54,887 nt of DNA from Balneolaceae bacterium (GTDB lineage Bacteria > Bacteroidota > Rhodothermia > Balneolales > Balneolaceae), in NCBI GenBank assembly GCA_007127745.1, contig SKYV01000104.1:1-54887 (forward strand), read 5' to 3'. The notes under the pieces are model-generated. The model had not been told where the DNA came from. It saw only the letters and a list, made by a program, of their open reading frames with translations, and searched no databases. Below, piece after piece: positions 43,565-52,397 of this stretch. Made by a program: the position numbers and the translations under genes. Each line of letters begins with the position of its first letter. Position 1 is the first letter of the stretch.

Positions 43565-44278
43565 TCAGAACAGGTTATCTTTAAGCATGTTTGGTGCAAG
43601 TGTCCATAAATCAGGTGTTTCTTCATCCCAAACATAATGCTCATGTTCAATAAATTTCAACCATAATACGTCGCTCATCTGACGGGTTTCATCCTTTGTA
43701 GGATCATTTTTGTAGTTTAGCAGCCGAATATCTACCGAACTGATCATTTTAAGCAGTTTTTCGTCATTCAGATTTGGAATAAATTCTACCGGGTTGTTAA
43801 AGTAAATATTGTCATCCACTACACCATCCATATGTACACTGATGTCGTAATAACCGCAAATACCCACTACCTTGTGAAAGTTTGTGGGATATTTGAGTGC
43901 CATCAGCAGAGCACAATATGCACCAATCGCAACACCGGTGGTAATGAAGTACGGATTGGAATTTTCATCCGAAATAAATGGAAGCAGCTCGTCCATGATG
44001 TAGGCCTGGTACTGAGTGAAGCGAAGAACTCTGGTAAGCGGATCAATGGTTTCATTCATAAAACTTTCTTCAGCAAAAGAGTCCACGCAAAAAAACTGAT
44101 TATAGCCTTCATCAATCTGTTCGGAAAGGACTTTAATGCCGCCTTTTTCTTCCCATTCCCTGTAATTTCCATGAACAGATGGAAATACAATGACCGGTGT
44201 CCCCTCATCCCCAAAAATTAATAGCTCCATTTCCTTGCCCATACTGGGACTTTTCCAGGATTTATATGTTCTCTTCAT
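43565..44278 (-). CDS. Esterase-fold alpha/beta-hydrolase with alanine in place of the nucleophilic serine
   Basis: A 237-aa protein resembling the PF00756/COG4947 esterase group: an N-terminal strand PVIVFPSVHGNYREWEEKG, and the nucleophile-elbow context FITTGVAIGAYCALLMAL. The expected G-x-S-x-G reads G115-V-A117-I-G119, so the catalytic serine is replaced by alanine. The rest of the fold looks intact, and the ORF is clean, which argues for a conserved non-hydrolytic role rather than decay. It is 9 bp upstream of accC, suggesting cotranscription. Substrate or partner unknown. Confidence 0.72.
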   Translation of the reverse strand: MKRTYKSWKSPSMGKEMELLIFGDEGTPVIVFPSVHGNYREWEEKGGIKVLSEQIDEGYNQFFCVDSFAEESFMNETIDPLTRVLRFTQYQAYIMDELLPFISDENSNPYFITTGVAIGAYCALLMALKYPTNFHKVVGICGYYDISVHMDGVVDDNIYFNNPVEFIPNLNDEKLLKMISSVDIRLLNYKNDPTKDETRQMSDVLWLKFIEHEHYVWDEETPDLWTLAPNMLKDNLF

Positions 44279-44355
44279 ACGTTATCAATCTGTTCTGTTA
44301 ATATTTCCGGATTGCCTCCCTGTTACTTGTAAGATATAGAAAAATTATAGAACAG

Positions 44356-44365
44356 AAAGCGCTTT
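44356..44365. promoter_or_regulatory. LacI-type palindrome upstream of the esterase-accC-murQ genes
   Basis: AAAGCGCTTT is a perfect 10-bp palindrome with the central CG seen in LacI-family operators (compare GalR-type AAGCGCTT). It lies 78 bases upstream of the esterase-like gene start, in the 120-bp gap after crtB. Assignment to a regulator is inferred. Confidence 0.38.
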
Positions 44366-44398
44366 TATATCAAGTTGGAAAGAAAAGTGAAAAAAGCT

Positions 44399-45367
44399 TT
44401 ACCTTAATTGTAAAAGTACTTTTGGAAGAACCGATAATTTTTCTGAAGAGTTTAAATAGGCTCTTTGATGAAAAACCCGGTAGTCATTTTCCTCAATTTT
44501 ATTTAGAATGCGGCTATAATTTTCCTTGGCAAGCATTACCGGCAGGCGACTGTCTTTTTTCAACATCGATATCCCCTCTTCTGCGCTTTTATAAAAGTCT
44601 CTGGCGCGTTTTATTTGAAACTTCATCAGATTAACAAATCGGTCGGTGTACTTTTTTTCAAAAAGTTCATCTTCTGTGACGTTGAATGTATCAAGATCTT
44701 CCTTTGGCAGATAAATCCGGTTTTTATCCAGATCTTCGCCCACATCCCTGAGAATATTGGTAAGCTGCATGGCAATGCCGAGATCAATGGCATGATTCAG
44801 TGCTTTCGGATCATCATATCCAAACACCTCGCTGGTCATAAGCCCAACTACTGAAGCCACCTTATAAGAATATTCATATAGCTCTTCGAATGTGGAGTAG
44901 CGGTTTTTTGACAGGTCCATCTTCACACCGTCGAGAAGTGTCAGCGGCAGTTCAAGAGATATTTTATGAACATTTAATACATCCGCAAACGACAAAAGTA
45001 CCGGATTGCCATGCTCCACACCTCTGTACGTGCTGATCAGCTTAATTCTGAATGCCTCCAGCCTGGAAGTTACTTCAGTATCATTGATTTTTTTCTGTTG
45101 AACCAAATCTTCCGTTTCATCCACCAGATCATCCAGGTATCTGCAAAGCCCGTAAATAGCAAAAATACTTCTCTGTTTCTGGTTGGGAAGAAATCTTGTT
45201 GCCATGTAAAATGTCTTGGCATGTTTTTTTGTTATTGCCCGGCAATGCGAATAGGCCAACCTGAGATTTGAATCGTTAATTTCAGAAATTACGGAATGAT
45301 GAAAATGTGATTTTTCGTAGATGGGCCTGATGTAGCTATAAGGTATTTTTAAGAGGTTTGTCATCAT
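44399..45367 (-). CDS. Phytoene/squalene synthase family protein
   Basis: Condenses two isoprenyl diphosphates (geranylgeranyl or farnesyl) head-to-head; usually phytoene synthase CrtB. The two Asp-rich magnesium-binding motifs are YLDDLVDE (D79, D80, D83) and NILRDVGEDLDKNRIYLP (D208, D212). The length of 322 aa is usual. No other carotenoid genes (crtI, crtZ) are beside it. It is divergent from the lacI-type gene. Squalene-type activity cannot be excluded from sequence alone. Confidence 0.88.
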   Translation of the reverse strand: MMTNLLKIPYSYIRPIYEKSHFHHSVISEINDSNLRLAYSHCRAITKKHAKTFYMATRFLPNQKQRSIFAIYGLCRYLDDLVDETEDLVQQKKINDTEVTSRLEAFRIKLISTYRGVEHGNPVLLSFADVLNVHKISLELPLTLLDGVKMDLSKNRYSTFEELYEYSYKVASVVGLMTSEVFGYDDPKALNHAIDLGIAMQLTNILRDVGEDLDKNRIYLPKEDLDTFNVTEDELFEKKYTDRFVNLMKFQIKRARDFYKSAEEGISMLKKDSRLPVMLAKENYSRILNKIEENDYRVFHQRAYLNSSEKLSVLPKVLLQLR

Positions 45368-45376
45368 AACATATTT

Positions 45377-45420
45377 AAGCGTTCAGTAGTGTAAATATTT
45401 TTTTTGAGATAAAACGTTCC
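45377..45420. promoter_or_regulatory. Two AANCGTT sites between crtB and the lacI-type gene
   Basis: AAGCGTT (45377-45383) and AAAACGTT (45411-45418) share the AANCGTT core and central CG of LacI-family operators. They lie in the 166-bp divergent gap. Autoregulation of the lacI-type gene is plausible but unproven. Confidence 0.3.
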
Positions 45421-45533
45421 TTATAATTTTAATTATTATACTATAAACCTTTTTTTCTCTTATTTTAGCTGCATATCTTGATAATTAAATATCGGGAAAA
45501 GAATTTGATTGATAATTTAATTGATAGGGGATA

Positions 45534-46562
45534 ATGAAATCGAAAAGTAAAAAAATTACCATCTACCAAGTGGCACAGCGTGCCGGAGTGGCAATTTCTA
45601 CCGTATCGAGAGTTTTGAACAACTCTCCGAATGTATCCGAAAAAACCAAAGAAAAGGTTAACGAAGCAATCACTGCTCTCAATTTCAGGCCTCAGGTAAG
45701 TGCTCGAAAACTGGCCAGCCGCGAACCTCAAATGCTTGCCATAGCTGTACCTTCTTTTACCACCCCATATTACACCGAAATATTAAAAGGTGTGAAGGAT
45801 GAAATTCAGGATATGGATCTTGATATTGTGATTTACAATACCGGATCAAAAAATCCCAGAGAAGGTATTGAAAATTTCTTTTATCGCGGAACAGCCGATG
45901 CGGTGATCACCATCAGCATTGATATTACAGAAAATGTACATTCTCACTTTCAATCATCTGCAATACCCATTGTGCTCATTGGAAGTTCGCATCCTGATTA
46001 TGATTATTTCGAGCTTAATAACCGGAAAGGCGGCTTTTTGGCGGGCGAACATTTGATCAAAAAGGGATATCATAGGCTTGGAATGATCAAACCCGTGTTA
46101 AACACAAAAACATCCAAAGAACGTGAAACCGGATATATTGATGCTCTGAAGGAATTTAAAATGCCCGTTGAGAAAAAGCTCTTTATAACCGGTGAAAGTG
46201 CCAAACACGCCGGCTTTACGGAAGAGGCCGGTTTCGAAGCCATTTATAAATACGACAGAATGGACGATTTCCCGGATGCAATTTTCTGTGCCAACGATAC
46301 ACAGGCAATCGGAGCTTACCATGCACTGAACAAGCTGGGAATGCGAATTCCCGATGATATTGCTCTAATGGGTTACGATAACATCAAATTTGCCAAATAT
46401 CTCGATCTGACCACAGTCGACCAGAAAATGTATTCTGTCGGTGTACAAGGAATTAAACGCCTTTCGGAAATTATTCGATACGGTACTGACCATAAAGTAC
46501 AGACCGTGATCGATCCAATTCTTGTAGCCCGAAACTCTACGAAAAATCCAAAGGGTTCGTAA
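45534..46562 (+). CDS. LacI-family transcriptional regulator
   Basis: A 342-aa repressor-type regulator. The N-terminal helix-turn-helix ITIYQVAQRAGVAISTVSRV (8-27) is followed by the hinge helix NFRPQVSARKLAS. The periplasmic-binding-protein-like effector domain covers the rest (e.g. FCANDTQAIGAYHAL, DDIALMGYDN). Effector unknown; most relatives bind sugars, but PurR of Proteobacteria is in the same family. purC starts 4 bases downstream, so it is cotranscribed with a purine gene. Candidate operators lie just upstream and at two other places in the window. Confidence 0.92.
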   Translation: MKSKSKKITIYQVAQRAGVAISTVSRVLNNSPNVSEKTKEKVNEAITALNFRPQVSARKLASREPQMLAIAVPSFTTPYYTEILKGVKDEIQDMDLDIVIYNTGSKNPREGIENFFYRGTADAVITISIDITENVHSHFQSSAIPIVLIGSSHPDYDYFELNNRKGGFLAGEHLIKKGYHRLGMIKPVLNTKTSKERETGYIDALKEFKMPVEKKLFITGESAKHAGFTEEAGFEAIYKYDRMDDFPDAIFCANDTQAIGAYHALNKLGMRIPDDIALMGYDNIKFAKYLDLTTVDQKMYSVGVQGIKRLSEIIRYGTDHKVQTVIDPILVARNSTKNPKGS

Positions 46563-46566
46563 TTTT

Positions 46567-47520
46567 ATGGACCAACGGCTGGCGCTTGATAACTGCATCT
46601 CTGAAACTAATGCAACCGTTACTTCCGTTTCGCCCTACAAGGGCAAAGTTCGTGATGTGTACCCACTAACCGAAAATACACTCGGAATTGTAGCTACCGA
46701 CAGGATTTCGGCTTTTGATCACATCATGCGAGAAGCAATTCCTTTTAAGGGGCAAATTCTGAATCAATTGGCAGCGTTTGGATTCAATAAAGTGAGTGAC
46801 ATTCTTCCTGTTCACATTTTAGACATTCCCCACCCTAATGTTACCATTGCAAAAAAATGCGATCCGATTCCGATAGAAATTGTTGTCCGCGGATATCTGA
46901 CCGGACACGCCTGGAGGGTTTATAAATCTGGTAAACGGGAGTTGTGCGGAGTTCCTCTTCCGGATGGTATGAAGGAACATGAGAAATTTCCGGAACCCAT
47001 ATTAACTCCTGCCACAAAAGCTGTAGAAGGCCATGATGAAGACATTTCTGAAGAAGAAATTCTGGAACAAAACATCGTTGAACCGCAATTGTGGAATAAT
47101 ATTCGAAACGCAGCTTTTAAACTTTATAAAAGAGGGAGTAAAATAGCTGAGCGGCAAGGTCTTATTCTTGTTGACACAAAATACGAAATGGGTCTGTATG
47201 ATAGCAAACTTACACTGATCGATGAAGTACACACCTCCGATTCATCCAGATATTTTTATTTGGAAGGCTATGAACAGCGGCTTCGGGAAGGAAAACCTCA
47301 GCGGCAGCTGTCCAAAGAATTTTTACGGGAGTGGCTGATCGAAAAAAAATTTCAGGGACTTGATGGGCAAACGCTGCCAACTCTTCCCGATTCTTTCCGG
47401 TGGAGTATTTATCAGCGATATGCAGAACTTTTTGAAACGTTAACCGGTAAAAAGTTCAAACCCGTTTTGATTGAAGACATAAATCGTGACCTGGATGACG
47501 TTTTTTCCAGGTTCTTGTAA
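46567..47520 (+). CDS. purC: Phosphoribosylaminoimidazole-succinocarboxamide synthase
   Basis: Joins CAIR and aspartate with ATP in purine synthesis. Signatures include YKGKVRDVYPL (24-34), TDRISAFDH, IPIEIVVRGYLTGHAWR and LILVDTKYEMGL. At 317 aa it belongs to the longer SAICAR synthetase class (like yeast Ade1), in line with many FCB bacteria. It lies 4 bp after the LacI-type gene and ends at a hairpin. Confidence 0.95.
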   Translation: MDQRLALDNCISETNATVTSVSPYKGKVRDVYPLTENTLGIVATDRISAFDHIMREAIPFKGQILNQLAAFGFNKVSDILPVHILDIPHPNVTIAKKCDPIPIEIVVRGYLTGHAWRVYKSGKRELCGVPLPDGMKEHEKFPEPILTPATKAVEGHDEDISEEEILEQNIVEPQLWNNIRNAAFKLYKRGSKIAERQGLILVDTKYEMGLYDSKLTLIDEVHTSDSSRYFYLEGYEQRLREGKPQRQLSKEFLREWLIEKKFQGLDGQTLPTLPDSFRWSIYQRYAELFETLTGKKFKPVLIEDINRDLDDVFSRFL

Positions 47521-47533
47521 TGTTCTCAAACGA

Positions 47534-47568
47534 AATGGCCTGACGATATAATATCGTTTCAGGCCATT
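47534..47568. terminator. Hairpin between purC and the DUF4837 gene
   Basis: AATGGCCTGA (47534-47543) pairs with TCAGGCCATT (47559-47568), and CGATAT/ATATCG inside can extend the stem. It lies in the 69-bp convergent gap. No long T-run follows, so termination is probable rather than certain. Confidence 0.65.
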
Positions 47569-47589
47569 GAATGTCCGGCCATTTCAATT

Positions 47590-48699
47590 TTATTCATTTG
47601 GAATCAGGAATTGTGTAAGCGGCTCCTGAATTTCGCTTGTCCACGTTGAGTCTGATTCAAACGTACGTCCCATCGCCCTGAATTGTCTTACAAATCGCCG
47701 TTTGGCAACAGAGGGAGCGAACTGCCCGTATTCAATCAAAAACAGACGTTCTGTTTCAGGATCGTGATAGACAAAGTTCACAAACGGGCCTCCCATAAAG
47801 TCGTTGGTCATGGTCCATGTTCCCAGAGTTTCAAGCCCGACAATTCGATCATTCCGTTCAATTTCGCGGGTATTTACAGGCCTTCGGTATTCGGTTGTGA
47901 TGTACGAACCTTCCCGCTCGCCTTGAATATACAGTTCCAACAACGAATCACGGGTTGCGTTTATCCAGTCACGGTCTATAAAGTCAACATCTTCTACTCC
48001 GTCTTTCCACCAGGCCATAATCCAACGGTCATTGTCGGGCAAATAACGCCGGAATACGGCCGCATTGTCTTCACGTATCGTCCACACATAGTCGTGCTGC
48101 ATTCTTACTTGCCAGCCGTAATTTTCCCATAGAGTGTCGCTTATGGCAACCTGCTCGCCTCTGCGAAAAACTTCGCGTTCACGTCTTTCAAACTCCCGAT
48201 CAAGCAAATTGCCAACAAGGGCTTGTTCCGAATTCATAATTTTTTCTGCAAGTTCATCATCGCCCGTTGATGTCAGCAGCAAAATCCACTGATCACGCAT
48301 CCAGCGGTCTTGCATCGGAAAGGCAAAGCTTTCTCCATCCCGAACTCTTTGCTCAATTTCTTCACTCAGAATAGCCTGGATCAGATTAGCCACATTGGTA
48401 CCATCATCAATCGGGCTGGCAAAAATCAGGTTTTTATATTGCCTGAGGTCGTCCAGTTGCGAATTCGTGCTAAAATCTCTGAATATTAATCGATAGGTTG
48501 GTTCGTAGCCGGGAAGTGTTTCAATTCCTTTGCCAAACGTCTCTTCTATAGCCATTGCGGTTTCACTGTCCCACATGGTAGAGTCCATAACAACAACAAC
48601 TTCATCAACCCCTCCGATAGACATGGGCCGATAGTCGCTATCGCAGGAAGTTACAAATAGGAATGCAAGTACAGGTAGTAGCAGGAAATAGGTACGCAT
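47590..48699 (-). CDS. DUF4837 family lipoprotein
   Basis: A 369-aa lipoprotein of unknown function, common in Bacteroidota-like genomes. The signal peptide starts MRTYFLLLPVL and has lipobox FVTSC (C19). The mature part has the family style: GGVDEVVVVMD near the start and, late, ETLGTWTMTNDFMGGPFVNF. I use the ATG at 48699, 7 bases after trpA; the longer ORF from 48735 would overlap trpA and put 12 extra residues before the signal peptide. It is the last gene of the trp transcript by position, with no obvious link to tryptophan. Confidence 0.82.
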   Translation of the reverse strand: MRTYFLLLPVLAFLFVTSCDSDYRPMSIGGVDEVVVVMDSTMWDSETAMAIEETFGKGIETLPGYEPTYRLIFRDFSTNSQLDDLRQYKNLIFASPIDDGTNVANLIQAILSEEIEQRVRDGESFAFPMQDRWMRDQWILLLTSTGDDELAEKIMNSEQALVGNLLDREFERREREVFRRGEQVAISDTLWENYGWQVRMQHDYVWTIREDNAAVFRRYLPDNDRWIMAWWKDGVEDVDFIDRDWINATRDSLLELYIQGEREGSYITTEYRRPVNTREIERNDRIVGLETLGTWTMTNDFMGGPFVNFVYHDPETERLFLIEYGQFAPSVAKRRFVRQFRAMGRTFESDSTWTSEIQEPLTQFLIPNE

Positions 48700-48706
48700 A
48701 AATAGT

Positions 48707-49549
48707 TTATTCCTTGTGTTTTTGATGATCTCCATATTTTAAATCTTTAACAAAAGTGAAAACGTTTCGTTTCCACTCATTATTGGGATAAAATGACCGG
48801 ATTGAATCAATCAGCGCACTGCCGACAATAAAACCGTCCACTTTTTTTGATATAATTTTTGCATCTTCGTGATTCTTGATTCCAAATCCAACCATTTTGG
48901 GATTTTTTATCACATTTTTATTGACCCGGCCGATAAATCTGTCGACTGATCGCGCTACCTCATCACCCTGGCGGGCTCCGGTCACACCGGTCACAGAAAC
49001 GCAATAAACAAAACCACTGCTGTGTTCGTCAATACGCTTCATGCGGCCATCAGTTGAGTTTGGTGCTACAAGATAAATTAAATCAAGGTTATTTGCTCTG
49101 GCCGATCTGGCCAACATAGATGATTCTTCTATCGGAGCATCCGGGATGATGAGTCCATCCACGCCGCTTTGAGCTGCTTTTTCGCAAAAAGGTTCAATTC
49201 CGTACCTCAAAACAGGATTTATGTATCCCATTAATATAATGGGTATTTGCGACGATTTGCGAACCTCCTGCACCATGCCAAAAATTTTATCCATAGTAAT
49301 CCCATTCTCAATCGCTACATTGCTTGCGTATTGAATTGTGGGGCCGTCGGCAAGCGGGTCACTAAACGGCATGCCAAGCTCTATCATTTCAGCTCCGCTC
49401 TTTTCCAAGCCTAAAATCAGTTCCGCTGTTGCACCCAGTTCCGGATAGCCGGCCGTCAAAAAAAGTGACATCACCTTTTCATCTTTTTTCCGCCATTGAA
49501 ATACTGAACGGATTCTCGAAGATTGTTTCTTTTTAGTCTGTTTATTCAT
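48707..49549 (-). CDS. trpA: Tryptophan synthase alpha chain
   Basis: Cleaves indole-3-glycerol phosphate to indole and glyceraldehyde-3-phosphate. The TIM barrel shows the catalytic E57 in IELGMPFSDP and D68 in PLADGP (E49/D60 in Salmonella), VTGVTGAR, and a phosphate-binding GFGIKN...GFIVGSALID end. Length is 280 aa with a basic N-terminal extension of ~20 residues. It follows trpB by 21 bp. Confidence 0.96.
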   Translation of the reverse strand: MNKQTKKKQSSRIRSVFQWRKKDEKVMSLFLTAGYPELGATAELILGLEKSGAEMIELGMPFSDPLADGPTIQYASNVAIENGITMDKIFGMVQEVRKSSQIPIILMGYINPVLRYGIEPFCEKAAQSGVDGLIIPDAPIEESSMLARSARANNLDLIYLVAPNSTDGRMKRIDEHSSGFVYCVSVTGVTGARQGDEVARSVDRFIGRVNKNVIKNPKMVGFGIKNHEDAKIISKKVDGFIVGSALIDSIRSFYPNNEWKRNVFTFVKDLKYGDHQKHKE

Positions 49550-49570
49550 TAAAAAACTATATTTATCAAA

Positions 49571-50788
49571 TTATCCGTTCTTCCGGCTGAAAAACCAGTC
49601 GGAGATTGTTCTCATATCTTTATCACCCCTTCCGGAGAAGTTTACCACAACAATCTGATCTTTTTGAGTCAATGGCATCAGGGTTTCAAGGTAGGCAAGA
49701 GCATGTGCGGTTTCAATTGCGGGAATAATCCCCTCTTTTTTTGAAATCAGTTGAACCGCCTCCATCGCCTGCTGATCTGTTACACCGTAGTAATAAACTC
49801 TTTTTGTATCGTGAAGATGTGAATGTTCCGGGCCAATTCCGGGATAATCCAGACCTGCACTAATGGAGTGTGCCAGCTGCACCTGCCCTTCATTATTATG
49901 AAGCAGATAGCTCAACGAGCCGTGCAGCACACCGGGTGTTCCGATTGTGAGTGTTGCCGCCGTTTGATTAGTATCTGCACCGAGTCCCGCGGCTTCAATA
50001 CCAATCATTTTTACATTCGTATCGTCAATAAAGGGATAGAAAAATCCTATGGCATTACTCCCGCCTCCAACGCAGGCAAGAAGATAGTCGGGTGTTCGGC
50101 CTTCAGAAATTTTTAACTGTTTTTTGGTTTCTTCACCAATAACCCGGTGGAAATTTCGGGTCATCATCGGGTAGGGATGCGGCCCCACTACCGACCCGAT
50201 AATGTAAAAAGTGTCATCCACATTGGTCACCCAATCGCGAATGGCCTCATTTGTAGCATCTTTCAGGGTTTGCGAACCACTGGTAACCTCACGAACTTCT
50301 GCACCGAGCAGCTTCATACGCTCTACGTTCAGTTTCTGTCGCTCCATATCTTCAGCGCCCATATAAATCACACACTCAAACCCAAACTTTGCACAGGCAG
50401 TGGCTGTGGCAACGCCGTGCTGACCGGCCCCTGTTTCGGCAATTATCCGGGATTTACCCATTTTACGTGCAAGTAAAAGCTGCCCGATGGCATTGTTGAT
50501 TTTATGCGCTCCGGTATGGCACAGATCTTCCCGCTTCAGATAAATTTTTGCCCTCCCGTAATGTTCAGTTAGCCTGTCGGCATAAGTAAGTTTGGTAGGC
50601 CTGCCAACATATTCCTCCAGTAAATCGTGGTACTGCTTTTGAAAGAGCGGGTCATTATCGGCCTCTTTGTATGCCACTTCGAGTTCTTCAAGTGCCGGAA
50701 TCAATATTTCCGGAACAAACTTTCCACCGTATTTACCAAAATAGCCCTGTTTTGTGGGTGCTGAGTATTTCATTGTTTGTGTATTCAA
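49571..50788 (-). CDS. trpB: Tryptophan synthase beta chain
   Basis: PLP enzyme joining indole and serine. The PLP lysine is K96 in [10 protein letters not shown]; the substrate-loop [10 protein letters not shown] and phosphate-binding [10 protein letters not shown] are present. The length of 405 aa identifies the TrpB1 type. A second Met (residue 6, 50773) could be the start. It lies between trpF and trpA. Confidence 0.97.
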   Translation of the reverse strand: MNTQTMKYSAPTKQGYFGKYGGKFVPEILIPALEELEVAYKEADNDPLFQKQYHDLLEEYVGRPTKLTYADRLTEHYGRAKIYLKREDLCHTGAHKINNAIGQLLLARKMGKSRIIAETGAGQHGVATATACAKFGFECVIYMGAEDMERQKLNVERMKLLGAEVREVTSGSQTLKDATNEAIRDWVTNVDDTFYIIGSVVGPHPYPMMTRNFHRVIGEETKKQLKISEGRTPDYLLACVGGGSNAIGFFYPFIDDTNVKMIGIEAAGLGADTNQTAATLTIGTPGVLHGSLSYLLHNNEGQVQLAHSISAGLDYPGIGPEHSHLHDTKRVYYYGVTDQQAMEAVQLISKKEGIIPAIETAHALAYLETLMPLTQKDQIVVVNFSGRGDKDMRTISDWFFSRKNG

Positions 50789-50845
50789 TCGTGTGAATCG
50801 AGCCTTAAACTCTTAAAAAGCAGTACCCGATAAATTAAACTCATT

Positions 50846-51508
50846 TTATAATTCCTGTTTTTCCCGGAATTTCCGCATCTCATCGAAGAATTCTTCAACT
50901 TTGTCGAAATCTTTGATGCCGGGTACTTTCTCAAGTCCGCTGGACAGATCAATCACTGCCGGTTTTACAGTTTCAAGAGCACTTAAAATATTTTCTCTGT
51001 TGAGCCCACCGGAGAGGAAAAAGGGTTTCTTCATGGAAATATCTTTCAAAATATTCCAGTTGAATGTTTTCCCGGTTCCGCCCCAAAGAGTTTCGGTTTT
51101 TGAATCAAATAGAAAATAATCGGCTGAATGTTCATATTGAGCCAAATTCGTTTTTAGCTCATCAGCCCTGGTTTGATCGGTTACATGAAACACTTTTATA
51201 ACAGGTAAATCAACCAAATCGCAGTATTCCGGTGGTTCGGTTCCATGGAGCTGCACCAAATCTACACCGGTTTGCCTGGCGATGTTGTTTACATCATCAA
51301 GCGGCTGATTGACAAAAACTCCAACTTTTTTGGGGCCTTCTATCCAGTTAATGATAGCAGCCGCTTTAGCCGGTTCTACATATCGCGGACTGTCGGGATA
51401 GAAAATAAAACCGATGTAATCAGCCAGTGCTCCGGATACAAATCGGGCATCCTCAAGAGTGGTGATACCGCAAATTTTTACTTGTGTTTTCTCAGATTCT
51501 GTGGTCAT
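50846..51508 (-). CDS. trpF: Phosphoribosylanthranilate isomerase
   Basis: A 220-aa TIM-barrel enzyme for the Amadori rearrangement of phosphoribosylanthranilate. The catalytic cysteine is C13 in VKICGITTLEDA; DYIGFIFYPDSPRYV, VDLVQLHGTE and FFLSGGLNRENI are family-typical. It is a separate gene, not fused to trpC. It lies 73 bp after trpC and 57 bp before trpB. Confidence 0.95.
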   Translation of the reverse strand: MTTESEKTQVKICGITTLEDARFVSGALADYIGFIFYPDSPRYVEPAKAAAIINWIEGPKKVGVFVNQPLDDVNNIARQTGVDLVQLHGTEPPEYCDLVDLPVIKVFHVTDQTRADELKTNLAQYEHSADYFLFDSKTETLWGGTGKTFNWNILKDISMKKPFFLSGGLNRENILSALETVKPAVIDLSSGLEKVPGIKDFDKVEEFFDEMRKFREKQEL

Positions 51509-51581
51509 AAAATCAATTTTGATCAGAAATTTTGTGCGAAAAATTGTATTCCATCTCAGATTTTCCGGGAATACTCATTAT

Positions 51582-52397
51582 TTAAGCTGATTTTTTTCTA
51601 CTGCTATTCTCAAATTTTGAAATAAACTCCTTTACTGCTTTACCAATGTCGGGTTGCCGCATAAAGTGTTCTCCGATTAATGCAGAATGGATTCCGTTTT
51701 CAAGCAGAAAATGTAAATCTTCGGGTTGATTGAGGCCGCTTTCAGAAACACGAACAACCCCCTCAGGAGACTGTTTTAAAATCTCAACACCACGGTGGAG
51801 GTCCACTTCAAATGTAGTTAAATCCCGGTTATTTACGCCTGCAACATTAATTTGGTTCCAATCCAACCCCACCAGTTCTTCTTCGTGATAGCACTCAACA
51901 AGTGTCTGCAAGCCAAACTCTTTTGCCGCCGACAAAAGCTCAGAAAGCTGACTCCCCTCATACATTGTAACAATCAGAAGCACTGCATCCGCCCCAAAAG
52001 CCCTGGCCTCTTTTATCTGATAGGGATCAATGATAAAATCTTTTCGAAGTAATGGAATCGGGCTTAATTCTGAAACTTTTTCAAGGTACTGCAACGATCC
52101 CTGAAAAAACGGTTCATCCGTTAAAATGGAAATGGCCGATGCTCCATTTTCTATGTATTGCTCTGCAATTTTCACCGGATCAAAATCATCACGGATCACT
52201 CCTTTTGAGGGCGATGCCTTCTTAATTTCTGCGATAACGGAAACAGTCTCTACTTTTTTCAGAGCTTTTGCAAAATCGAGCCTGCTTTTCTCGTATCCGG
52301 GAAAAGATTCAAAGTCCCGCAGTGAAACTTTACGTTTTCGTTTTTGCAGATCCTCTTTTGTCTGATCGGTAATTTTTTCCAGAATGTTTGCCATCAT
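51582..52397 (-). CDS. trpC: Indole-3-glycerol phosphate synthase
   Basis: A 271-aa TIM barrel closing the indole ring. It has SVIAEIKKASPSKG, LLRKDFIIDPYQI, VECYHEEEL, GVNNRDLTTFEVD and SESGLNQPED, all standard IGPS motifs. The start ATG overlaps the trpD stop codon (ATGA), implying translational coupling. Met1 or Met2 may be used. Confidence 0.96.
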   Translation of the reverse strand: MMANILEKITDQTKEDLQKRKRKVSLRDFESFPGYEKSRLDFAKALKKVETVSVIAEIKKASPSKGVIRDDFDPVKIAEQYIENGASAISILTDEPFFQGSLQYLEKVSELSPIPLLRKDFIIDPYQIKEARAFGADAVLLIVTMYEGSQLSELLSAAKEFGLQTLVECYHEEELVGLDWNQINVAGVNNRDLTTFEVDLHRGVEILKQSPEGVVRVSESGLNQPEDLHFLLENGIHSALIGEHFMRQPDIGKAVKEFISKFENSSRKKSA

